From Chaetorhynchus papuensis (Eukaryota > Chordata > Aves > Passeriformes > Rhipiduridae): a stretch of 64,000 nt of DNA. Both the position numbers and the translations under genes were made by a program. Positions within the stretch are counted from its first letter, which is position 1, and each line of letters begins with the position of its first letter. The DNA is taken from NCBI GenBank assembly GCA_013396525.1, contig VWYX01000919.1, forward strand, positions 5,990 to 69,989, written 5' to 3'. Below are positions 36,701 through 50,132 of this stretch, one piece after another. The notes below the pieces were generated by a model that had not been told where the DNA came from, did not search any database, and saw only the letters and a list, made by a program, of their open reading frames with translations.

Positions 36701-39700
36701 TTTTCTTTCTGTGAAAGTGAAATGCTTCTCTTGTGTGTTTATAGATTGATTTGGATACTATTGATGTCAGCAATCTCAACAGACAGTTTCTGTTTCAAAA
36801 GAAACATGTTGGAAGATCAAAATCACAGGTGAGGAAAAAGTCAAAGCCCAAGTCTCATTACTCAGTATTATTTTATGGATAGTGTTAGAAACATGTCACA
36901 ATTTAGTTTCTGCTGGGAAGAGGTAAGTGTTGGTTGGTTGAACGTGGCTGTCCACAGCATTTCATTATTAAAGTATTTAAATCTCTTGAGGTAGTCAACT
37001 TACTCGATACACAGCTGGTATCAAGTCTGTCTTTTAGAAGGAAGGAAGAAATAATAAGTTTTTTTTGTTTTCTTTTTTTTTGTTTTGTTTCTAGGTTGCC
37101 AAGGAAAGCGTGTTACAGTTTTGTCCAGAAGCTAATATTATAGCTTACCATGATAGCATCATGAAGTATGTTTGGTTTTAAGCTCTAATTACATGTTTGA
37201 TTTGCAAGTACTGTGTTATTTAAATGCTACAATGGTGTGCTTTAAGATATTTTACAAAGCTTCCTCAGTAAGGAGAAATAGCTGTAAATGTGAACTACCA
37301 CACACCTGAGTGGGAGCGTGGCTTTTGCATGGGTTTTAAGCTCTGCTAGTAAGCTGTAGTCATTTGTTTGTGTCTGTTTTTCATTTTATTGGCAATATTT
37401 GCCGTGTAAGTTTCTACTCTGTAAGGATGCCCTAAAGTCTTGAGCAATAATTAAATTAAAAGACATGTGAATGTTGAGTCTGTGATTAAAAAAATTAAGT
37501 CCTTTGTGTGTGTGTAGGTAACTGTCATTTATATACACCCCAAGCTGTTAAAATTTGGTCTTTATGATCTGCAACCAATGAGTACAAGATTATGTAGGGT
37601 TCCATTAGCTGTTCCTCATGTTTTAATTTATATTTGCCCCAATTTCTAAAAAATGGATATTCTGTACCGTGAAGGTTTGAACTCTGATGTTGCTCTTAGC
37701 CAGTGAAACACTGACTCACTGCATCCTGCTCCTGAAACTGTAAATCCTGTTTCCTCTTTACTCTCTCTTCTTTTCCACCTTCTTCTTTAAGTCAGAAAAA
37801 TGCAATGTGAAGATAACTGAAGTGTCAGGATTTAAGGTCCCATGTGTTGGCTCCTCAGGGTATGGACACCCAGTCAAACCCATGGAGCTATCACTGTACA
37901 ATGAATTATGCACATTCTGACGAGCTGTGGTAATTACAGTGTGCATGTTTTAGCCACAGCTGATGGTTTTTAAGGTCAGTTACCACAGCTCAGCCAATTT
38001 ACTCATTAGGTCAGAGTAGTTTAATCACTTTTCCTTGTGTGCCTGTTTCATTGGTCAAATTAGCACTAATTGCAGTAGCTTCCTTCCAGCAGCATAAAAT
38101 TCTTGCTTTCACCCAGCTTTAAAATGGGCAGAAGACAAATGGGGCAGTTAAAGGGTAGCTAAATTTATAAATTTATAATATGTGCAATTTATCACATGAA
38201 TATCAGTTGCATGTGTAGAGTTTCTCTTGTGCAGATATAACCAACAACTTTGTGCCATTTGAAATGTTGTTTTTGTTTTCTGTAGCCCTGACTATAACGT
38301 AGAGTTCTTCCGCCAGTTTACGTTGGTTATGAATGCTCTGGATAACAGAGGTGAAGTTTTCACTATGATTTTATATTGCAGATGTTGCTTGTTCCTTGCT
38401 GCAGTGTCATTTGAGTAACAAGTGTCCTCTTAACCCCTCTGCAGTTGGACTAAGCCTTGTGTGCTTTGCTAGAAACTTGAAAGGGTGGCTAGTGCTTCTG
38501 CAGGTGTTTTGAAAGTAAATGTTAACTGCTAATTGCTGCTTCATGGGAACTGATGGGTATTGTGGGTTCAGTGTAGCTTTAGTCAGTTGAGTTTGCTGTG
38601 TTTATTAATGTCAGTATATCTTGTGAGAATGGGAAACTGGACTTTGTGAAAATGGTGTAATGCTCTATAAAGAAACAAGGCAGATTAAGGATAAATGTTT
38701 GCCTAGGATGCTAGTTTGAATTTGGAGAAGTAAAACTTTTCTTAACTATTCAAATTTTTTCTTTAAAACCCTCTTGATTTACAGCTGCCCGTAACCATGT
38801 GAACAGGATGTGTCTGGCTGCTGATATTCCTCTTATAGAGAGTGGAACTGCAGGCTACCTTGGACAAGTAACAGTTATCAAAAAGGTTAGGTGGGGTGTT
38901 ACTCTTGTCATTGGCTATTTTAGACAACAGGGAGTGGGTGTTCGGAGATAGAGTTACAGTTCATCTGTTAATAGTGTAAACTATCAGTAGCCTTCTCAGA
39001 GTGACAAGTAAATGCTTCATTTTTCACCAGGGAGTGACAGAATGTTATGAATGTCAGCCTAAACCAACTCAGAAAACTTTCCCAGGCTGCACAATCCGAA
39101 ATACGCCCTCGGAGCCTATCCATTGCATCGTGTGGGCTAAGTATTTGTTCAAGTAAGTAGGGTTTTTTTTCTTTAAATAGGTACTATGGTTCATTCTTCT
39201 GGTTTCTAAACCTACGGAGAGAGAAATAAAATTGACGCACTTTTTTCTTTTATATTTATTATAATGTATTTTAAATTAATTTAGAATTAATTTAAAGGGA
39301 TTATGGTGAAAACCCCCAGTTTCTGGGTTCTGGGGTTGTTCTGAAGATGGAAGGTTGATTAGTATTTAAGCCTTGCTCTAATAGCACAAAAAATCTGGCA
39401 GAGTAGTTTGGCACAGCAGTGTAAGTTGAGGTTGCTTTATTCGTCATCTTCATACGAAGTAAGCACATTTTTCAGTTTAATGCATGTTTTAACAAGTGTA
39501 AAGGTTGTTGGAATCTAGGATATCCCACAGGTTCTAAAAATGCATTTAGTACTGTAGTGTAAATATTAGGCTGAATATTGGGTGAACTGTTGAGTGAATT
39601 ATACAGAAAACTGTTTTGCTAAATTCATTTTTGTACTGGGCATTTTGTGTTGTCAGTATTAAGTCCACATGTGATGAATCCCAGCAGTTTAAAAAGCAAT

Positions 39701-42700
39701 GTAGGATGTGGCAGTCTGACAGCAAGAATCCTAAAATGAATATGTATCCATTAGCAAATATTTGAGTCTTTAACCAGATATGCTGAAATTCTAGTCTTGT
39801 TGTTCTTAATTGTTATATAGCCAGTTGTTTGGAGAAGAAGATGCTGATCAAGAAGTCTCACCTGACAGAGCTGATCCTGAAGCTGCCTGTGAGTGTGACA
39901 TAAGCTGGTGGCTTACACTGTTACCAAAATTGTTCTGTTTCAGGGATTATGACTCCTTTCTGTACATTTCTTAAGGTTAGAGAGTTCAGCTCCATTTTCT
40001 TTAAAGAAGATTCTGTTCCTGGCCTCTGGGAGGCTTGTATTTTGAACAGAGCACTGAGTGATATTTGTAGTCTCTCTGCATTTTCCACTCCTAGCTGAGG
40101 GTTTGCAAGGAACTGCAGGAATTATGTTTGAACTCTTCTAGCCTACAGCACTCCAGCATTAATCTACATGAGAAATATGCCCATTTTGAGTGATATTTTT
40201 ATAGCTATTCAGTATTTTTCTGTAAGGACAGTAATCACAGTTTCTATGAGGTGAATAAGCATCATTGTTGGTTGCTTCTTTTGGATCCTTTGATAGATGA
40301 ATGGACTTGGGAGGGGGAGCTTAGAGGATGCTCCGACTCTTCAAATTCTTTGAACATCAGATAGTGATCACTGGACAGGTTGTTTCTACAGGAAGTGCAG
40401 AATGAAATAGGTGAGTCTTAAAAAGAGTGGCAATATAAAGTCATTTAAAACAATGGCTGCTGAAGTGCTTGACAGGTAGCAGGTGCAATGCCACGTGTTG
40501 AAGTAAAGACAGCAGGGCAGTTGTAGGAGGTGTGAGCTGCAGCCCGGTGTGTGCAGTGACAGACTGCCCACACTCAGGGTGCTCTGGTCACTCAGGGCTG
40601 GCAGTGGCCGGGTCTGACCCCAGCTGGCACCGCCCAGCCCTCGCTCCCTGCCCCGCCCAGAGCAGGGAGAGCCACACAGAACTGAACCTGGCAGCCTGGG
40701 GTAAGAACAGCTAATAATGGAAACAAACAAATATCTAATACTAATACTACTGTAATTGGAATAAAGAGAGGGGGAATAAAGACAAACAAGTGACGCAGTT
40801 GGTGACTGCCCGCTGGCCAATGGATGCTCAGCCAGTCCCTAGGCAGAGATCAGCCCCTCCCAGCCAACTCCCCCAGTTTATGTGCTGAGCAGGATGTTCT
40901 GAGGTCTGGAATATCCCTGTGGCCAGTTCAGGTCGGCTGTCCTGGCTCTGCTCCCTCCCAGCTCCTTGTGCTCCTGCTCGCTGGCAGAGCACAGGAAACT
41001 GAAAAGTCCTTGACTTGGAGTAACCTCTTGGCGACAGCTAAAACATCAGTGTGTTACCAACATTGTTCTCTTGCAGAATCCAAAACACAGCACCAGACCA
41101 CCTACTAGAAAGAAAATTAACTCTCTCCCAGCCCAAACCAGGGCATCCAGGGAAGAGTCAAGGCAACCTTTATAAAGGGAAGTCGTGCCCTGCACGGCTC
41201 TGTGGGTCCTTGGAAGGAATCAGCAAACCTATGAAAAGTGTATCTGGTGTAGACTGTCCTGAATGTGCAGGGGGCAGATCCAAAAACTGTCGAGGGGAAC
41301 CTGAGGGAGATAAGCAGCCAAGGGGACAAAAAATGCCGAAGATCCTGAAGTGGCTAAACTACTTGAATGATAGAGATAAATGGTGATTAGAGGAGTCCCA
41401 GATGGGAGATGTGTGCTGTTCAGCACAGGTGATTAAGCAAAGTCACTCAAAATAAAAAAAGGTGAGGACTAACTGCAAAAAGTATTAGAAAGCTTCACAA
41501 TACAGAATGACTGGGCAATGATACATGAGGCAGATAAATATGAAATAATGCAAATGATGCATTGGTGAAAAGGGGGAAACACAAATTTACACATAAAGTT
41601 ATGATCTCTGAGTTGATCTTTCTCATTCAGTCAAAATGTTAATAGATAGTTTTATGAAAACATCAACCTACTTATTAGAAATCAGGATAGCAATTGTTGG
41701 ATGTGACTGGGAAAGAAAGAAAATTATTAGCATCTTCATAGAGAATTTTTTTGTATAAAAAGAACCAGAGATAGGAAACTGATTTTTTTTTTGTTTGCTT
41801 TGAAATCCCAACCAAACTAAGACTCTTTGCCAGAAAAAGAGACAACTAAAAGGCGGTGGTGAGACATTTATGAAGTCACAACAATTTGTGGAGAAAATTA
41901 ATGGGAAACAATTTTTCATTGTTTCTGCAAATAAAGGAGTTGGGTGATACCAAGTTAAATCAGTGAATTGCAGTTGCAGAGGCAAAGAGAAACAGGCACA
42001 CTGTGCCTAATTCAGCTTTTGTTGGGTGCAGTAAACTCATTTTATGGTCTCTGCATAATTTTGGTAATTGACTCTGGGGGTAATATTTGGATGGGATTTC
42101 TTTTTTTTTTTTTTTTTTAATTTAAAATACTGCTTATCACTTTATTAATAGGGGAGCCAGCAGAAGCAGAAGCCAGAGCACTAGCATCCAATGAAGATGG
42201 TGAGATTAAACGTGTTTCAACTAAGGAGTGGGCTAAATCAACTGGCTATGATCCAGTTAAACTTTTTACTAAGGTATCTTCTTTACCCCAAACGTTTGTC
42301 TTTATTTGAAATGTATGAGGTGCTGTAAAGTTAAATCAAACCCCAGCTTGGATGTTTAATGCTAGCCATCAATTATGTGATCATGTTATGACATCCACCA
42401 GTTTTGCTGTTGTGTGGGTCTCTTCTTGCTTGTTTTACAGGATTCCATCTGTACAGGTGGCTGCAGCAGCTTGGCCCCTCTGTGCAGACAAAACTCCATT
42501 GCAATTACTTTTAATGGGAAAGGGTCTCTTTGACCTCTGGAATTGCACTGGGCATGATCAGAACCAATCTGAGGACCTAAAAGCTGTCAGTCATCTGTGC
42601 ATAATTGGGCTCTGGCATAGGAGAAAACAAACTGATTGAGGAGTTTTTGTTCTACATAGTTACTGAAAGTGGATAAATAGAGGAAATGAGATTGAATGTG

Positions 42701-45700
42701 ATGTTCATAAGTAGTAATAACTTTTCTTTGGATATTCATTGGCATGTTCATTCACGTGTCTCAGGGTATACAAAGAGCTGTAGGGATGGCTTCAGCAGAC
42801 AGGTGAAACCACTGTTTGGACTACTGTTCCTTGATTTTTCACTTTACTCTTCCCCAGGTTAATCAGAACTGTATCTGCTCTATGTGTTAGAGAGTGGGGA
42901 ATAAGTTTTTAGACTCTGTTTTTATGTAGTTGAAAATACTGTCAAAGAGAAAATCAAAACCTCATCAATGTAATGCTGATTTTTCAGTGTCTTTTTTTTT
43001 GTTCCCCTTCCATTTAAATTTTTTTTTATGTTTCCTAGCTTTTCAAAGATGACATTAGATACCTGCTGACAATGGATAAGCTGTGGAGGAAAAGAAAGCC
43101 TCCAGTGCCACTGGACTGGGCTGAGGTACAAAAGCAAGGTAAGTGTCCCTCCTCCTACTGTACATTTGTAAATTATACCTGCTGTTTATGAATGCATCTC
43201 TGTGATATGTACATTTTTTTACTGTCACAGTTGAGTACTGATAATGAACATATTAATTCTTTACAAATTATGAAGACTTCAAATTTTTTCTGTAAAGACA
43301 ACATTTTTTCTAAGACTGTTTTGCAGTTGCTATTTTAGATACTCAGTATTGGCTGTAGAAAATACACATTTAACAAAATTACATGTCAGCTTATTCTAGG
43401 ACACCTTACCATAAGCACCAATAGATTTATCTCTCAAAGTTGAGTTTTGTTTGAAATTTACATTTGCTGTAATTTGTGCATGTTTAGGTGACTGATACCA
43501 TAGCTATAGTTGCAGTTTTAAATGTGGATTTGTTGTAAAATGTTTGGGCTACTGCAGGTTAAGGATATTGTTCTTCACTTTAGACAAAACTTAATTTTGC
43601 TGAAATTGGAAAGTTATTTGAGAAAGCTTCTATGGAACTTACAAATATTCCTGATCTTATTTTTTTTTCCTTTTTTTCCCAAAGAGCAAAACATATCTGA
43701 CCAGCAGAATGAGAGCTCTGCAGTGTTGAAGGATCAGCAGGTTCTCAATGTCAGGAGCTATGCAGACCTGTTTTCAAAGAGTGTTAAAACCCTGAGTCTT
43801 CACCTGGCTGAGAAGGCTGATGGAGAAGCACTTATTTGGGATAAGGTTAGTTTGCCTTATATAAACTCCACATGTGTAGTACAAATATTCGTTGGGCTCA
43901 TTCAGTTTCCTTCCAAAATAGTACTGCTTAGAACAAAACTGTCTGCCACCTCATGGAAGCACTTTCCATATGTAAACAAATATATTCTTTAAACACTGTC
44001 TTGTGTAACTCACTGAGGGCAAGGATTAACTGCTGTGGTATGAAATAACTTAATTCACAAAATTCTCCAGCTTATAAAAGCACAAATTCACAAGTATTTG
44101 TCATATTTTGACTTTTGAAAATATTTTAATAATGCAACTTCATTTTTCCCTTCTTATCTCTCTCCAAACCATGCTCTAAGCCAGTGCTCAGTAGCTGAGG
44201 TTCTGCTGAGGTTATGAGCAATCAGCTGATGATGGGTGTGCAATACAAGTTCTGTTGAAGAAGACAAGAATTTTCTCTTTAATCACCCCACACAGGATCA
44301 CCTCCAGTCAGTTATCATTTGGCATAAAAGAAAAAATAATAGTAAAATATTACTACGACCAATAGTAAAAATTCTTATCTCTGGAACACCCAGTGTTTGA
44401 AACAGCTGATTCAGTGTTAAAATTCGATGTTGAAAATGTTTGAAACATTGTAAGACTTAGGATTTAAACATTTTCATAGCGTGCAAGGCATTTGATTAGT
44501 ACGAATACACTAACTTGCTATTAAAATACATATGTTTAGAAATTTAGTTAGTATTTAAAGTATTACTGCTCTGAGTACACCATCTGAAAGAGGAATATGG
44601 ACTTTGAAGTACAGACTTTTTGTTTTTTTAATTCTGGTTTTTAAGGTTTTGGGAACCCTGTGTTGCAAACTCTTTCGATGAGTAATCTGATTTTTAAATG
44701 CTTTTTGTATTAACTTCTTGTTAGGATGACCCTTCTGCCATGGATTTCGTCACTTCTGCTGCAAACCTCAGGATGCATGTTTTTGGAATGAATATGAAGA
44801 GCAGATTTGATATCAAGTGTAAGGATAAAATGTAACATTGTTTCATTTAAATTATAGTCTTGTTTTCTTTTGCTGTTAAAAGTCTGCAAACTCTTGTTTA
44901 TTTTGCAGCAATGGCAGGAAATATTATCCCAGCTATAGCTACCACCAATGCAGTGATAGCTGGGCTCATAGTGCTGGAGGGTTTGAAGATTTTATCGGGG
45001 AAAATAGATCAGTGTAGAACGGTAAGTGGGAATAATAAAGTGCTTTTGCTTTCTTGCTGTTTATTATATGTTTAAAAGTTCCATTTAACATTCTTTGACT
45101 GCTGTGTAGTTTTGCTGTCTCTCACTTGTCACTTCAGTAGATTCTGAATATGCTGGGAACTTTCAGTCACAATGGAAAGAGAAGTGCAGGTCTTAAGGAT
45201 TGTTAAATTTCTATGACAATAAAAATGTGCTGCTGGGCAGGAGAGAGAGCCAGGCTGCCATCCCCTGCACTGTGGTTGTTTGGGGTTAGAGCTGTTGGGC
45301 AGGAGCTGGGGAGGCAGCACAGGGTGTACTGGCTGTGTGAGACTCCAGCTCAGCAGGCACAGCAGAGGGGATTAGGGAACAGGACAGCCTGTGAGACCAG
45401 GAGAAGAAATCTGCAGGAAAACAGGCTTTAGACCTGCTGGTACTTACAGAATAACTTGGTTTCTTCTTGTCTGTCCTCAAGATTTTTCTGAACAAGCAGC
45501 CAAATCCCAGGAAGAAACTATTGGTTCCTTGTGCTTTGGATCCACCAAATCCTAATTGTTATGTATGTGCAAGTAAGCCAGAAGTGACTGTGAAACTTAA
45601 CACACACAAAGTTACTGTGTTGACACTCCAGGATAAGGTAAATCTTGAGCTATAGTTACATTTCATTTTGATCCTAATACTGTAAATTATTAAAATAAGG

Positions 45701-48700
45701 TATTTGCTCAGTATATTTTGACTGAGCATGTCCTGTTTATATTTACTCTACATTTCTCTCAGCTGCAAGAAGAGCTGATTAGTAACTATGCATCTTGCCC
45801 GTGTGTGTTGTATGTCTTGTGAAGGAATGCTTGCATTTTGTACATTTTGATGGTTTTAAAGCCTATTAATATCTGAGAGCAAAAAACTAAATTTGTATTT
45901 CTGTTGCTACAATTTGTATTTCTGTTGAAAGTTCAATAGCTGCATTACAGTTGTAGTCACAATTGATTTGTAATTCTGTCATTTTATGAAGTATTCTAAA
46001 AAACTTTGCAGCATATATAAACCTATAGGTATCAGACCTCAAAAATAGAGCCATTTTGTTCGTGGAAGTGAACAAAAAAGTATAGTCTTTCAGTAGATGC
46101 CTGAAAATGAGCCAGAATAATAAAATCAACATAAATCAACATTCAAGGTTCTTTTCTGTAATAAATCTTTTTTAAGTGAGAGATTGATTGAGTATATTTT
46201 AATATACTTGTATTTTCAGATACTGAAAGAAAAGTTTGCTATGGTAGCACCAGATGTACAAATAGAGGATGGAAAGGGAACTATCCTTATCTCTTCAGAA
46301 GAAGGTGAAACAGAAGGTATGGATGCCTCCTGAGGGCCTTGGGATAAGAGTACATAAAACACAGAATAGGTGTATAGCAGATGTTGCAGTGTTCACCCTG
46401 TGGAATGGTATTTGAAGGGAACTGGATTTGCCAGTATTTTAAGTGGCTTGAGGATAGCCAGTGGTATTGTGTGCAAGCTGCATGTCCAGCTCAGCTTTCC
46501 TGAACAAAGCACTTCTCAGCTGCCATGCCAGGATTCCTTTTAGGAACAGGTACCTGCCTGCAAGCCCCCTTCATTTTCTGCTTCTTAGATGGTGCTCTGG
46601 TCATGACACCAGAAACCACCTCCTAAATGTTCCCAAATGCAGTAATTGTGAAGTGCTTGAACGTGATGGCATGAGGAGTAAATAATCAAACATAAGTAGC
46701 TTTAACTCCTAGTAGGCTTAAATGTCAGCTTTTAATTTAAATATAGCTAATACGTGTTAATCTTATGTTCCTGCATAAAAGTTCTGGAGTCCTCTGTATT
46801 TATTCAGGTGTAAAGATGTTTATAAATAGCTCTATACACTGCAGGTTTTTTTACTGTTTTTGTAGCAAATAACCACAGGAAATTATCAGACTTTGGAATT
46901 CGAAATGGCACTCGACTACAAGCAGATGATTTCCTCCAGGACTATACACTGTTAATCAATGTGCTTCATAGGTAAGGATTCTGAAATAAGGATTTTTTGT
47001 GTATGTACATAGAACAGTTCCACAGGGAATTTTTCACTCACAATTCAAGTACATGAATGAAATTCACAGATTAAGCTGCTGAAAGGAAGTACAGAGGCAA
47101 AAGAAGAATTGTTGTTTTTTAAGAAATTATAGTTTAAGGGGTTTTGTTTTGTGTCTTTTTTGTTGTAGTCTTGTTTTGTTGTGGTTTTGTTTTTTACAAC
47201 AATAACTGAAAGAGGTTTATTTCAGTAATTTTTTGTTACATAACTTAAAAATACATTACAAAAACAGATTATTTTTTGGGGCAACCAGCAAGAAAGAAAT
47301 TGGCATTTAAAAAACACCCCTAAAATTTAGACAGGCAAAAAAAACCCAGCCTGCTGGGATAATAGATCCTCTGCTTGACTACGTGTGTTCAGAAGTCACT
47401 CTGAAATAGCTGGGGTGTGTATTTAACCCTGGGTAAGTAATAGACATATTACACACAGAAACTGAGCACACTGCACCTTCAGTGGGAGTAGGGCTGTGAT
47501 GTTAAGGAAGAAAGGTAAGTTCAGCTAATGGTTCTTCTGATTCCTAAGCATTTTGAGTTCGTAGCACTGGGTGGAATAGTGTTTAGGAATAGACAAAACA
47601 TAAATTATAAAAGAGGACTGAACAGATTTTCCTCTTTTTCAGTATGCTTGTCTCATTTTGTCATAGTTGCAGGGTGCTCTAATACTTGAATGATTTTGTT
47701 TTGTGTAAAAGACAGGATTTTGTTTTCTGGCTGTTTAAAAGCATGTGTATTTTTCTGCAGTGAAGACCTAGAAAAAGATGTAGAATTTGAAGTTGTTGGT
47801 GATGCCCCTGAAAGAATTGGCCCTAAACCATCAGAACCAACACCCAGGAACATTAGCAATGGTAGCGATGATGGAGCACAACCCTCAACATCAACAGGTA
47901 ATCAATCAACAGTAATCAATATTAAACAAAATGGTCTTTCACTAGTGCAGCCCAGTTAAAGTTGTCTTCAGTTTTTTGATTTAAGTTTGCCGGTACAAAA
48001 TAAAAGGCATTTAAGTTGCCTCTGTGTATAACTAATACTGAATAGAAAAATACACATTTACAATTGTTACAGAAAGCACAAAAGGCACAGAAGTTTATAG
48101 TACATATGCCTTGAAATTGTATTATTTACCTGGTGTTCCTTGGCCTGTAAGATACGTGCACAGATTTAAGACACTAAGTATGTAGTCCCTTGCCTCCTGT
48201 TTGAGGGAAAACTCAATTTTAAGAGTATTGCTAAAATTTACTACAAATTATATTAAAAATTGCATAGTTAGTTTTTACAGTGAATTTGTGTTTAAACCCA
48301 AACAAAATCCACTACCTGTCTTGAAAGTTCTCATTTGGTTCTCTTTTCCCTTTCCTACTATCCATTGTTATCCTTTAGCTCTGTAAGTCTGCTCACTTCC
48401 ACTTCTCCCTCTTTGTGGGGTCTCTCTCCTGGAACGTGGCCTCTCGTGGGAGTTGTGCTGAGTGCAGTAGGGAAAGGAGAGGCTGCTCTACAGCTTGGTG
48501 TGTGTAAAACTTCTTTTCCCAACAACTGCTGCAGACAGCAGCAATTCTTCTGTTTTGGACATGCAAAAAAGTCCTGCTAACTAATGCATTTCCTGTATTT
48601 TTGGCTTACTGCAGTATTTTCCACACCTGTGGTGAAGAAGGAATACCAGTGTGAAAACCATATTTTATAGTAATTTTAGGGACATTTAAGATACTCTTGC

Positions 48701-49100
48701 AGTTGCATGGTAAAGAACGTGGATAAAGAATGCTCCAACATTTTATGTATGAAAATTGGTTTGAGAGCAGACTGTGTTTGCAGTCTCCATTTGAATTCCA
48801 AACCCCTCTTTTGCAGCTCCAGACCAGGATGACGTGGTGATCGTTGACTCTGAGGACGAAGGTACTTCCAGCAATGCCGACGATGTGGAGAACAGAAGCC
48901 GCAAGAGGAAGCTGGAGAAGGGCTGTGAGTGCGCGGGGGCCAAGAGAGCGCGCGCCGAGCAGGAGCACGACGACCTCATGATCGTGGAGTCCGAGGATGA
49001 AGGGGCTTCCAGCAGCGTTGGGGAGGAGGAGAGCAGGAGCCTCAAGAGAAAACTCGAGGAGAAAGGCTGCGAGTGCGTCGGGGCGAAGAGCGTGTGCTGA
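33118..49100 (+). CDS. UBA2: SUMO-activating enzyme subunit 2
   Basis: Catalytic subunit of the nuclear SUMO E1 (with SAE1): adenylates SUMO, takes it as a thioester on a cysteine and passes it to UBE2I. Exons: 33118-33261, 36745-36828, 37095-37165, 38286-38350, 38785-38885, 39031-39152, 39821-39888, 42152-42273, 43039-43138, 43685-43845, 44725-44818, 44909-45021, 45482-45637, 46220-46316, 46866-46971, 47761-47897, 48817-49100; 674 aa versus 640 in human. Visible features: nucleotide-binding VVGAGGIGC (residues 24-32); catalytic Cys175 in FPGCTIRNTP; zinc cysteine pairs CYEC (160/163) and CYVC (441/444); a ubiquitin-fold region (EKFAMVAPDVQIEDG to EDLEKDVEFEVVGDAPE); then an acidic/NLS tail. 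The body closely follows human; the tail is duplicated (585-674) and ends differently from the human DDVIALD. The exon 1 donor is gtgcgg, weaker than the others. Confidence 0.96.
40690..41145. mobile_element. Probable avian LTR/ERV-derived repeat in UBA2 intron 7
   Basis: Contains word blocks I associate with a widespread bird LTR-type repeat: ggaataaagagagggggaat, ctggccaatggatgctcagc, gctggcagagcacaggaaac, tgaaaagtccttgacttgga, acatcagtgtgttaccaaca, atccaaaacacagcaccaga, gaaagaaaattaactctctc. It ends near caaaccagggca. No retroviral coding region adjoins it. Boundaries and orientation are estimates. Being intronic, it should not affect the protein. Confidence 0.5.
48828..49100 (+). repeat. 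UBA2: Tandem duplication of the SUMO-interaction-like/NLS tail in UBA2 exon 17
   Basis: Unit 1 (48,828-48,968, 47 codons, residues 585-631) and unit 2 (48,969 to the stop at 49,100, residues 632-674) align along their length: DDVVIVDSEDEG versus DDLMIVESEDEG, RKRKLEKGCECAG versus LKRKLEEKGCECVG. Human UBA2, as I recall it, has a single DDVLIVDSDEED plus RKRKL plus AKRSR module. The units are divergent at both DNA and protein level, so the duplication is not a recent assembly error. Confidence 0.9.
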
Positions 49101-49346
49101 GCTAAGAGCAAGATGAAGAGCGTTCGGGGGAACCTCCAAATGCCCCTTGGCAAAGTGATTCACGTAATGTCATACTGTAACAGCAAATTGTGCTGGGATG
49201 TGAAAAATGTCCAGAACTAGACTAACTCTGAGGCCTTGGTTCAAAGTGGATACCAAATCACTGGCTTAAATAATTTGTGTCTGTTTCTCTTGATGATAAA
49301 GCTCTCGTATCAATAGTCTTTCAGAAGTTTTTTCCGTATTCCATAT

Positions 49347-50132
49347 AATAAATGTAGTACAAACATAGTCTATGAATACTTACAGATAAGTATTTACCTA
49401 AACAGTCACAAAAATAGCATGGTATTTTTGTGTAAATACCTTTTAGGTATCATCCAACAGGACAAAAAAACCCTACTTTTGTTCAGTAAGGGGCCATCAT
49501 CAGATGCCCAAATTTTAAGCAACTACATTTTTTATTTTTCAATGATTACCTTTGAAGTTTCCCAGCAGTGGCCTGCCTGCACATTTGCTTATCCCTTTCT
49601 GAGGCCGTGTTTCAAGTGTGACTGCTTCACCTCCAGCATTCACAGAATCACAGATGCTTGAAGAATAACATTTTTAGCCTAGTCCTAAACATTTTTCACA
49701 CCCTGAACAAGTAAGAAGAAAATCCAACAAAGCAAATTAGTGCCGTGTTTTAACAGTTTTCTTAAACATCAGCTGGCACTATGTACATTACTGTAAAACT
49801 GTTAATTTACTCCAGTTTTTCAGCTCGTACTGCCTGGTATGTCAATGTAAGAAGCAAATTTTTGTGTATTGTTACAGTTTCAGGTTATTTATATTTGATG
49901 TTTTGTAAACTCAGATACTACTACTATACTGTACATCTGATGGACCAAATAAATAACATCTGAAATACTTGCTATATTTGCTTGCACAGTCCAAGATTAT
50001 GCTGACTTATGGGATTTTACAATGTATAGCCTTCAAAAATTACTGTATTATTTCCATTTTTCTAAACATAACCTAGTAGTACAGAACTTAAGCTTCACTT
50101 GTTTGAGGTGAAAGGGGAATTTTTTTAATAAA
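49347..50132 (+). other. UBA2: UBA2 3' UTR with three polyadenylation signals
   Basis: AATAAA occurs at 49,347-49,352, 49,948-49,953 and 50,127-50,132, that is 0.25, 0.85 and 1.03 kb after the stop. The last is followed by a TG/T-rich stretch (gtgaatgttttttttcttgg). Alternative 3' UTR lengths are likely. Confidence 0.6.

Noticed and set aside
48606..49163. Minus-strand ORFs of 136-185 residues over UBA2 exon 17
   Set aside because: Antisense shadows of the GC-rich duplicated tail; no independent evidence.
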